5,678 nt of DNA from Lachnoclostridium sp. UBA1434 (GTDB lineage: Bacteria; Bacillota; Clostridia; Lachnospirales; Lachnospiraceae), in assembly GCA_002329645.1 (NCBI GenBank), contig DCTS01000006.1:11370-17047 (forward strand), in the 5' to 3' direction. The first letter of the stretch is position 1; every line of letters starts with the position of its first letter. Below are positions 1 to 5,678 of the stretch, piece by piece. A model generated the notes under the pieces. The model saw nothing but the letters and a program-made list of their open reading frames with translations, did no database searches and was not told where the DNA came from. A program made the translations under genes and the position numbers.

Positions 1-1508
1 ATGCTGCCGGGAAGGAAGCTGTAATGAAGGCTCAAAGAATTGTCTCGGATGCCGAGGGCAGGCTGCTTAAGCTTAAGGAACCGCTTCTGTTAATTGAGAG
101 CCTTATTGCTTCATATCATGATGCTGTAGTGTCTGCAGATGAGGAAATGCTGCAGGAAGCACAAAACAACATATATGAATTATATTATAACGGTAAATAC
201 AATGAGCATCTTGCGGAGGTTGCCGATGCTGAGAAGGAATTAGACAGAGCCCAGGAGGATTTGAACTATACCCTGTTAAAATGGAGTCATGAAATTGAAT
301 GGTGGGAGTACTACATTTCAGATAATGCTGAGGTTCAAAAAAAGATACTTAATTATAATATTGAAAAGCAAGGTGCAGAAAGAGCTGTCGAAGACGCACT
401 GCTGAGGCTGGAGAGGCTGACTGAAAAGGATAAGCTGCTTAAGGATGCCCTGGGTAATTACCGCGCAGGCATTGAAGGGCAGCTAAATGTGCAGGAAGGC
501 TATGAAGCACTGTACCGGATGCTTAATAAAGCCTCCGGTATAGATGAAACAGCTATTAATGCCGCTGCAACCGAGCTTGAAAGGGCCAGGGAGGACGAAG
601 CCCTGATAAGCAGCACCTGGCAGGAGAAGCTTAACCAGGCGACGGAGAAAAAAGATGCGCTCTTCGAGGAATTAATAGCGTTTGAAAATACAGATGCTTC
701 CGGCAATGATTACTCTGAAACCTTAGAAGGATATGAAAAAGCCGTTTCAGAAGCCCGCAGGTCCTTGGATGAGGCTGAGCGGCGGTTTACGCAGGCAGAA
801 GAAAACGAACAAATAAAGGATAAGAATGAACAGGTCCTGGAGAAATCACAGGAGATTGACAGGAAGATTCTTCAGCTTGATATAGATGAAAAGCAATCCG
901 AAGCAGAATCCCTTCAGGAATTAATCAATATACAGGGCAAGGTTTTTTCACCGGTATACGGAATAATCTCAACAATGGACCTGGAACAGGGCATTATATT
1001 GAACGGGCAGGAAAGGCTTATCATAGCAACAGGCGGTTATGAACTGGTAATGACAGCCTCGAAGGAAGAAATTAAAAACTTTACAGCAGGTGATGAGCTT
1101 ACCATAAAAACATATGACAATAAAAAAATAATCTCACAGATAGAGAATATCTCTTTGCCGGATCAAAACGGGTATGTCAGCTTCACGGCCCTGCTGCCGG
1201 AGGGTGAATATATTCCCGGGGAAAGCCTGGATTACGAGATGGCAAAAACCTCTAAAACCTATGGAATGTGCCTGCCAATCCAGGCATTAAGGCAGGATTC
1301 TAACGGAACCTTTGTCCTGCTGGCAAGATCCGCAGACAATGTGCTGGGTAAAGAGGATATTGCATTCCGGCTTGATGTAACTGTTGTGTCTTACGACGCT
1401 TCGATGGCGGCAGTTGAAGCCCCGCTTTTGCAGGAGGATCGTATTATTATAAGCAGCAATAAAAGCATTGCAGAGGGAGACCGGATACGAATTGATGAAG
1501 CTGAATAA
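1..1508 (+). CDS. HlyD/MacA-type membrane-fusion (adaptor) protein, 5' end cut by the window edge
   Basis: Adaptor subunit of an export system, expected to be anchored in the membrane and to act outside it. The reading frame is open from base 3; an ATG at 24 gives 494 residues. Numbered from that Met, residues 1-300 are almost entirely charged, heptad-like helix (coiled coil), including a Trp-rich patch WSHEIEWWEYY at 87-97. Residues 305-335 (KVFSPVYGIISTMDLEQGII) match the second half of the lipoyl/barrel-sandwich motif of HlyD proteins. Residues 337-405 fit the beta-barrel, and 411-490 (CLPIQALRQDSNGTFVLLA, then SIAEGDRIRI) fit the membrane-proximal domain. The N-terminal membrane anchor and first lipoyl half expected of the family are missing, so the gene most likely begins upstream of the window. 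A start at 24 is possible: AAGGAA lies 6 bases before it, and another frame ends there as TAATG. The gene overlaps the next by 14 bp, suggesting translational coupling. The substrate cannot be told. Confidence 0.8.
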   Translation, partial: AAGKEAVMKAQRIVSDAEGRLLKLKEPLLLIESLIASYHDAVVSADEEMLQEAQNNIYELYYNGKYNEHLAEVADAEKELDRAQEDLNYTLLKWSHEIEWWEYYISDNAEVQKKILNYNIEKQGAERAVEDALLRLERLTEKDKLLKDALGNYRAGIEGQLNVQEGYEALYRMLNKASGIDETAINAAATELERAREDEALISSTWQEKLNQATEKKDALFEELIAFENTDASGNDYSETLEGYEKAVSEARRSLDEAERRFTQAEENEQIKDKNEQVLEKSQEIDRKILQLDIDEKQSEAESLQELINIQGKVFSPVYGIISTMDLEQGIILNGQERLIIATGGYELVMTASKEEIKNFTAGDELTIKTYDNKKIISQIENISLPDQNGYVSFTALLPEGEYIPGESLDYEMAKTSKTYGMCLPIQALRQDSNGTFVLLARSADNVLGKEDIAFRLDVTVVSYDASMAAVEAPLLQEDRIIISSNKSIAEGDRIRIDEAE

Positions 1509-2577
1509 GGGTAAAATAATACTTTTTATTTTGATATTAGCTGCCATATGGTTTACCGCACTTAATATCCGGGAGGCCGCTTATATTACAAGCCGGTATA
1601 CTTCGGTAAGCATACGTTATAAGGAAGACGGAGTAAAGCTTCAGAGCCTGAAAGCAGCACTTGAGATGGAAAAAGCAAGAGGCGGCTCTATCCCTGAGAT
1701 AACCGCCTGGAAATGGGTAAATGAAGTTACGGTATACAATAATTCATTGAACAGATCAAGTCAGGCAGCCCAAATAATTGCAGCGGGTAATATTGAGAAT
1801 ACCGCTCCCATGTCAATAATACAGGGAAACTATTGCTTCAGCGGGGACTACCACGGCTGTGTCCTTGATTCAGAGACAGCATATGCATTATTTGGTACAG
1901 TCAATGCTGCAGGCAATAGGGTAACGGTAAATCAAACCGACTATATAATCAGGGGAGTTGTCAAAACCTCCTTCCCCGTCATATTGGTTCAGGGAAGCAA
2001 TGAAACCATAGCTTATCCAAACCTGGAATTCGTCTATGAAGGGAGAGACAGGGAAGCCGGAGAACAGTTGGCAGCCGGCTTCATTATGCAAAACGGGCTG
2101 CCAACCGGATATATGATCATCGATAGTTTCTTCTTAGGCAAATTGCTTGGCTCAGCCCTTTGCCTGCCTGTATGGATATTCTATCTTCTCATATGCCTGA
2201 CAGCCATAGTATATTTTATAAGGCACAGGAAGAGCTTTACGACGCCGTCCTTTGTTCTCTATGGGCTGACAGGGTTGTTTACGTTAATTACTTGCGGCGT
2301 ATTTTTGTATTTAATGACAGGAGCACCGGTATACCTGCCTTATAAAATCATACCCACAAAATGGTCGGATTTCAATAATTGGGAAAACCTTATTAGTGTA
2401 ATACAAAACCAGGTTAACAGGCTTGGATACCTTCCGCCTAATTCAAGAGATATATTACTAAGGGATGAGCTTATAAAGCTACCGTTCAAAATAACTGTCC
2501 CGGGCAGTATATTTGCACTGATTTATTGCTGTGTTATTCTTTATAGATGCCGTAGGTCTTCTTCACATCCTGGATAA
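1495..2577 (+). CDS. Membrane protein with MacB-like extracytoplasmic core domain (ABC permease-like)
   Basis: Probable permease-type partner of the preceding adaptor. With the ATG at 1495 it has 360 residues: a signal-anchor helix (about 7-23), a large external domain (about 25-215), then three membrane helices (about 218-243, 255-275 and 334-352). The external domain carries the MacB core pattern: GNYCFSGDYHGCVLDSETAY, then LFGTVNAAGNRVTVNQTDYI and IRGVV (about 111-156). This is the usual 'release, A-x-x-LFG, G-x-x-V-x-V, Y-x-I-x-G-V' layout. The ATG at 1495 is preferred over the longer TTG at 1468 because it places a basic MKLNKGK directly before the first helix. A GGGAGA lies about 14 bases upstream, so coupling to the overlapping adaptor gene is likely. 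Oddities: the cytoplasmic loop between helices 2 and 3 is only about ten residues (RHRKSFTTPS), and the loop between helices 3 and 4 is about 55 residues with a WSDFNNW patch. The tail YRCRRSSSHPG is antisense to the neighbouring PII-like gene. The transported substrate is unknown. Confidence 0.78.
   Translation: MKLNKGKIILFILILAAIWFTALNIREAAYITSRYTSVSIRYKEDGVKLQSLKAALEMEKARGGSIPEITAWKWVNEVTVYNNSLNRSSQAAQIIAAGNIENTAPMSIIQGNYCFSGDYHGCVLDSETAYALFGTVNAAGNRVTVNQTDYIIRGVVKTSFPVILVQGSNETIAYPNLEFVYEGRDREAGEQLAAGFIMQNGLPTGYMIIDSFFLGKLLGSALCLPVWIFYLLICLTAIVYFIRHRKSFTTPSFVLYGLTGLFTLITCGVFLYLMTGAPVYLPYKIIPTKWSDFNNWENLISVIQNQVNRLGYLPPNSRDILLRDELIKLPFKITVPGSIFALIYCCVILYRCRRSSSHPG
2534..2577. other. Convergent overlap of two coding sequences (44 bp)
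   Basis: The last 44 bases of the + strand MacB-like gene (stop TAA at 2575-2577) are also the last 44 bases of the - strand PII-like gene (stop TAA, reverse complement of 2534-2536). Both reading frames are intact here. The PII-like side encodes the end of its second domain (about IFIQDVKKTYGIYKE). The other side encodes the end of helix 4 and the basic tail. I saw no GC-rich stem followed by a T run on either strand nearby, so any terminator would have to lie inside the opposing gene. Confidence 0.85.
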
Positions 2578-3205
2578 AGATGATGCCTTTGCCCGGCTCA
2601 TCTATCTGCAATGCGTTCCTTATAGAGGAAGTAATACCTTCGGTTTTATCAACTTCCGAAAGGATTATGACTATCTCCTTTTCCGGTTCTATATCAAAGG
2701 CAAATAAATGGCTGGTCTCATGTATTCCCGAGCCTCTTGCATTGATTATTGTGCCGCCTTTGGATCCGGCCCTGGACGCAGCATCTATAACATCCTCCGC
2801 TCTGCCCTTTTCAACAATTACCGTTATTGCATTATACATGATATTATCAGCACCTTTCCCATTCATATTCTCTTCGCATTTATAAGCTCTTGTTCCTATG
2901 ACCGAGCAAACGCCTGTTGTAAACGCTATACCATGATTCGGCCTGTCAAACTCCAGTTCCCTGTTTAAAAAGGTAAGCACATCATGGGCTGTTTTCGCAT
3001 CAGCAAGCATATATACAATTTCTTTTCTTATATCCGATATACCAATGAACTCCAGAACTTTATTATTAACCGTTCCCTTACCCAGGGTAATTGTCCCGCC
3101 TAAAACGCCGTGATGCTTTGCTATCTTAACGACTTTTTTGCCCATTCCAAGGTTGACAATTACACATATAAGCTCAATTTCCTGCATATTAAACCCATCA
3201 ACCAT
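2534..3205 (-). CDS. Double-domain PII-like (GlnB-fold) regulatory protein
   Basis: Cytoplasmic signal-sensing protein of the PII superfamily, built as two fused domains: residues 10-104 and 125-219, joined by a polar linker. The halves align with each other: HHGVLGGTITLGKGT (31-45) with RAGSKGGTIINARGSG (145-160), KEIVYMLADAKTAHDV (61-76) with KEIVIILSEVDKTEGI (176-191), and FDRPNHGIAF (86-95) with IDEPGKGIIF (201-210). The last pair sits where PII proteins have the nucleotide-contacting B-loop (TGxxGDGKIF). The T-loop region is only a few residues long in both halves and has no tyrosine equivalent to the uridylylated Tyr51 of GlnB. It is therefore PII-like, not a classical GlnB/GlnK. The start is set by AAGGAGGT 9 bases upstream; the later Met7 has no comparable site. 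It lies 4 bp after the DUF1538 transporter gene and, by analogy with GlnK-AmtB and SbtB-SbtA, probably binds and gates that protein. Ligand unknown. Confidence 0.88.
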   Translation of the reverse strand: MVDGFNMQEIELICVIVNLGMGKKVVKIAKHHGVLGGTITLGKGTVNNKVLEFIGISDIRKEIVYMLADAKTAHDVLTFLNRELEFDRPNHGIAFTTGVCSVIGTRAYKCEENMNGKGADNIMYNAITVIVEKGRAEDVIDAASRAGSKGGTIINARGSGIHETSHLFAFDIEPEKEIVIILSEVDKTEGITSSIRNALQIDEPGKGIIFIQDVKKTYGIYKE

Positions 3206-3209
3206 AGAC

Positions 3210-4682
3210 CTAAGACCTCCTTTTGGATTTTACATAGTATATAAATCCCAGTATCTGAAGTGCAATCAAAGGCGTCATTGCTACCATGGCAATTACACCG
3301 AAGCCGTCTATCATTACATTAGCCCCTTCTATAGCCTCGGCTGCTCCCTGTGCATAAGCCAGTATGAAGGTTGCAGTCATCGGCCCCGATGCCACGCCTC
3401 CTGCATCGAATGCCATACCTACAAAAAGCTTGGGCACATAAAAAGACATTGCTATTGATATTATATACCCCGGTAATAGAATCTGCCATAACTGAAGCCC
3501 CGGTATCAATATTCTTATCATGGACAGAGCTACTGCAGCCCCGACTCCTATGGACAGTGTAGCCAGCACCAGCCTCCTGCTTACATAACCGCTTGTTACA
3601 TCCTCTATCTGATGCGTCAGGACATATACCGCAGGCTCGGCAAGTATGGTTACAAAACCAATTATAAAACCAACGATCACAACCAGGACTTTATTGTCAA
3701 GTGACGCCATTCCATATCCTACAATGCTGCCTACATCCATAAAACCCGCATTAACACCGGTCAAAAACAGCACCAGTCCGACAAAGGTAAAGAGTATTCC
3801 GAAAAAGATTTTACGGACAGTCCGGCCTGACAGCTTAAACTTCACCCTTTGAAATATCAGGAATAATACTACAATCGGAAGCAATGCTACAAAAATCTCC
3901 CACGCGAGCTTAGGTATCTCCCTTAAAAACGGTTTAAATATCTCTTCGGAAATTGAATCCTGAGGCAGGCTTCCTGTAACATCATCCGATTTTGACGCTA
4001 TGCTCATAACCATTACAGCCATTATTGCCCCGGATGAAGCAATTCCGATAAGTCCGAAGCTGTCCTTCTCCGAAGCCTTGCTGTCCTTTTTCATGCTTGA
4101 CACGCCAATACCAAGGGCAAGCATGAAGGGTACTGTAAGGGCTCCCGTGGTAGCTCCCGATGCATCGAAGGATATCGCAAGAAATTCCGACGATGTAAAT
4201 ATGGCAAGCCCAAAGATAACAGCATACACAATCGTCAGCATTATATATAAAGGGAAATTATAAACAATTCTTATAAGACCTGCGGCAAGCATAATTGCAA
4301 TACCTATAGATACTACGATGACTATATTTATCTTTGATATAGCACCTGATGACACAGCATCCACCTGCCCGGCCAATATATGTAGATCGGGCTCTGCAAC
4401 TGATATAAAAAATCCGAGAATTATGCCTGCTGCGGCTACTATCCACAATTTGTTGGACCTTGTAAGAGCCGAGCCCATAGTGTTTCCAATAGGAGTAATA
4501 CCATTATCCACACCAAACAGAAAGATGGTAAGCCCTATTATAATCAATATGGCACCGATAATAAACCTGATAAATAGAGGTGTACTAATCGGTGTCAGTG
4601 TAAAATTAAGAACCAATACTATAACGGTTATTGGGAGAACTGAGTATAATACTTCCTTCAGCTTGGTAATAATCGCACTCAA
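3210..4682 (-). CDS. Two-repeat DUF1538 membrane protein, putative cation/proton antiporter
   Basis: Integral membrane protein, 490 residues, with roughly a dozen hydrophobic helices in two homologous halves (about 12-230 and 260-480) joined by a polar cytoplasmic-looking linker (about 195-260). Signature pairs: FGVDNGITPIGNTMG (56-70) with TGVNAGFMDVGSIVG (308-322), AEPDLHILAGQVDAVSSG (96-113) with AEPAVYVLTHQIEDVTSG (348-364 region), and FDASGATTGALTVPF (172-186) with FDAGGVASGPMTATF (425-439). These are hallmarks of the DUF1538 family. Each half keeps an intramembrane Glu (E97, E349) and Asp (D173, D426) next to Pro/Gly breaks, as expected for ion-binding sites. I recall that paired DUF1538 proteins (UmpA/UmpB of a Halomonas) were reported as a two-component Na+(Li+,K+)/H+ antiporter; this protein would be both halves in one chain. 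That function is inference. The start is TTG: there is no in-frame ATG or GTG between it and the upstream in-frame TAA. The PII-like gene follows after 4 bp. Confidence 0.87.
   Translation of the reverse strand: MSAIITKLKEVLYSVLPITVIVLVLNFTLTPISTPLFIRFIIGAILIIIGLTIFLFGVDNGITPIGNTMGSALTRSNKLWIVAAAGIILGFFISVAEPDLHILAGQVDAVSSGAISKINIVIVVSIGIAIMLAAGLIRIVYNFPLYIMLTIVYAVIFGLAIFTSSEFLAISFDASGATTGALTVPFMLALGIGVSSMKKDSKASEKDSFGLIGIASSGAIMAVMVMSIASKSDDVTGSLPQDSISEEIFKPFLREIPKLAWEIFVALLPIVVLFLIFQRVKFKLSGRTVRKIFFGILFTFVGLVLFLTGVNAGFMDVGSIVGYGMASLDNKVLVVIVGFIIGFVTILAEPAVYVLTHQIEDVTSGYVSRRLVLATLSIGVGAAVALSMIRILIPGLQLWQILLPGYIISIAMSFYVPKLFVGMAFDAGGVASGPMTATFILAYAQGAAEAIEGANVMIDGFGVIAMVAMTPLIALQILGFIYYVKSKRRS
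3215..3222 (-). promoter_or_regulatory. Strong ribosome binding site of the PII-like gene
   Basis: Read on the - strand this is AAGGAGGT, a near-perfect match to the 16S rRNA 3' end, 9 bases before the ATG at 3205. It lies inside the last codons (KRRS region) of the DUF1538 gene. The double PII protein can therefore be translated efficiently from a shared mRNA, and probably at a higher rate than the membrane protein, whose start is TTG. It fixes the start of the PII-like gene at Met1 rather than Met7. Confidence 0.85.
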
Positions 4683-4763
4683 ATAAACCTCATCCTCTCT
4701 TTTATTATGTCTTATTTAATGTTGTTATCATCACCTCTTGGGTTAATATATGAGAGATAATCC
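4683..4763. other. 81-bp intergenic gap, no clear promoter or terminator
   Basis: AT-rich gap between the stop of the S1-domain gene and the TTG of the DUF1538 gene. Read on the - strand it contains CATAAT and TATATT, which could serve as weak -10 boxes, but neither has a convincing TTGACA-like box 16-18 bases upstream. There is no GC-rich hairpin followed by a T run after the S1 stop. The downstream pair is therefore either co-transcribed with the S1 gene or driven by a weak or regulated promoter that cannot be recognised by eye. Confidence 0.5.
4688..4699 (-). promoter_or_regulatory. Ribosome binding site supporting the TTG start of the DUF1538 gene
   Basis: On the - strand the bases before the TTG at 4682 read GAGAGGATGAGG. 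There are two purine-rich cores: GAGG with 5 bases of spacing and AGAGGA with about 10. Either can pair with the 16S rRNA tail. An in-frame TAA lies a dozen codons upstream and no ATG or GTG falls between them, so TTG is the only reasonable start. The first membrane helix begins about a dozen residues later. Confidence 0.6.
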
Positions 4764-5678
4764 TCACTTCAGCTTTATGTTCCTAAGCAAATCTCCAAGG
4801 CCGGTTGTTGCTTCTTCCCCGCTGCTGTAATATGATGAAGCAAATTCCGCTTCTTCAACAACCTCTTCATTATCATCAATATCTGTCATGCTAAGACTGA
4901 TTTTCCCGTCCTTAACCTCGATTATCTTAACAGTAACGGTATCACCCTCCTTAAGGACCTCATTAGGTGACTTTATCCTTCTCTCACTTATCCGGGAGAT
5001 ATGAACCAGCCCTGTAAGGCCCTCGCCTATATTGACAAAGGCACCGTAAGGCATTATCTTCTCAACTGTGCCGGTAATTACTATTCCGGACTGCAGCCGG
5101 TTGATCTTAACCTCCCTGTTTTGCTGTTCCCGCTCCCTTTCAAGCTCCTTACATGACAGTACAAGCTTTTTATCTTTAGCTGAGGCAGTAGTAACATAGG
5201 CCTCTATTTCTCTTCCAACCCAGCTTTCAAGGTCTTCTACAAATGTAGAAGAAAGCTGTGAAGCAGGTATGAAGGCACGTATTCCATACAGGTAAGCTAC
5301 GACACCACCCTTCACCGCCTGAGCAATTCTGGCTTTTACCACCTTCCTGCTTACCATATCCCCGGTCAGCATATCCCAGGCCAGAATATCATCGGCTCTT
5401 CTCTTGGACAGGAGTATATTGCCATGTCCGTCATCAGTGCTCAGTACAAGAGCCTGTACCTCCTCACCGCGCTTAACATCGCTCTTTATGGAAAAACCGG
5501 GATCATTGCTGTATTCCTCGACCCTTATAATACCTTCGGTATAATACTTAAGATCCAGGCTTACTTCCGTATCAGATATGCCGATAACGGTACCCTTGAG
5601 GATATCGCCTTCATGAATCTTTCTGAAGGACCTGTCAATTACATCCTTATAATCCTCCATGGAAGGAATTTTGCCGGT
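4764..5678 (-). CDS. rpsA: S1 RNA-binding domain protein (ribosomal protein S1-like), 5' end possibly beyond the window
   Basis: RNA-binding protein of the Firmicutes S1/RpsA type, thought to act in translation or mRNA handling. Numbered from the ATG at 5660 (298 residues) it has three S1 domains. Domain 1 is about 17-87 (EGDILKGTVIGI to GNILLSKRRAD). Domain 2 is about 103-172 (KGGVVAYLYGIRAFIPASQL). Domain 3 is about 190-258 (GTVEKIMPYGAFVNIGEGLT, GLVHISRIS, DGKISLSM) and is the most canonical. An acidic linker (about 262-285) and a short basic end, GLGDLLRNIKLK, follow. The ATG has no Shine-Dalgarno before it (the preceding bases are AATTCCTTCC), and the frame stays open to the window edge (TGKIPS before Met1). 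The true start may therefore lie further upstream, either as a short extension or as a fusion with IspH, as known in some Clostridia. The three-domain form is shorter than the six-domain S1 of E. coli. It lies 81 bp upstream of the DUF1538 gene, on the same strand. Confidence 0.85.
   Translation of the reverse strand, partial: TGKIPSMEDYKDVIDRSFRKIHEGDILKGTVIGISDTEVSLDLKYYTEGIIRVEEYSNDPGFSIKSDVKRGEEVQALVLSTDDGHGNILLSKRRADDILAWDMLTGDMVSRKVVKARIAQAVKGGVVAYLYGIRAFIPASQLSSTFVEDLESWVGREIEAYVTTASAKDKKLVLSCKELEREREQQNREVKINRLQSGIVITGTVEKIMPYGAFVNIGEGLTGLVHISRISERRIKSPNEVLKEGDTVTVKIIEVKDGKISLSMTDIDDNEEVVEEAEFASSYYSSGEEATTGLGDLLRNIKLK

Noticed and set aside
500..706. Minus-strand Ser/Ala-rich frame inside the adaptor gene
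   Set aside because: It is the antisense of Glu/Ala/Leu-rich coiled-coil codons; no start signal or family resemblance.
1468..1494. Longer TTG start for the MacB-like gene
   Set aside because: It would add nine polar residues before the signal anchor and enlarge the overlap with the adaptor gene; the ATG at 1495 gives a normal basic N-terminus before the first helix.
2580..2968. Plus-strand open frames across the PII-like gene
   Set aside because: They are antisense to a gene with clear domain conservation, have no ribosome binding sites, and their translations resemble no protein family.
3646..4686. Several plus-strand frames of 60-120 codons opposite the DUF1538 gene
   Set aside because: They arise from the hydrophobic codon pattern of the membrane gene on the other strand and show no independent coding signals.
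4705..4731. Tiny - strand reading frame (MITTLNKT) in the 81-bp gap, preceded by AAGAGG, as a possible leader peptide
   Set aside because: The purine-rich site is only about 2 bases from the ATG, too close to work, and the peptide has no regulatory codon run or attenuator hairpin after it.
4687..4760. Possible inverted repeat (CTCTC near 4697 and GAGAG near 4752) in the intergenic gap
   Set aside because: The arms are only about 5 bp and some 50 bases apart with no supporting T run; expected by chance.

Overview
The window looks like a piece of a Firmicutes (Clostridia-type) chromosome. The GC content is moderate to low. AGA/AGG and ATA codons are frequent, there is a textbook AAGGAGGT Shine-Dalgarno and one TTG start, and the S1-domain protein resembles the short Firmicutes form. 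This assignment is an inference; no rRNA or other taxonomic marker is present.

Left half, + strand (1-2577): the end of an export-type operon. It holds the 3' part of a HlyD/MacA-type membrane-fusion (adaptor) protein with an exceptionally long helical region, followed with a 14-bp overlap by a membrane protein carrying a MacB-like extracytoplasmic core domain. The ATPase such a system would need is not in the window and would have to lie upstream.

Right half, - strand (5678-2534): three genes read toward the exporter. An S1-domain RNA-binding protein (three S1 domains, start possibly outside the window) is followed after 81 bp by a 490-residue membrane protein made of two DUF1538 repeats. 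Four bases further on is a 223-residue protein made of two fused PII-like (GlnB-fold) domains. The membrane protein and the double PII protein are tightly spaced and probably translated together. The simplest reading is an ion transporter or antiporter controlled by its own PII-like regulator; this is the most interesting system in the window.

The two halves converge, and the last 44 bp of the exporter membrane gene and of the PII-like gene overlap in antisense, leaving no intergenic space for a terminator. No tRNA, rRNA, CRISPR, insertion sequence or clear intrinsic terminator was seen. The only non-coding stretch of any size is the 81-bp gap at 4683-4763.
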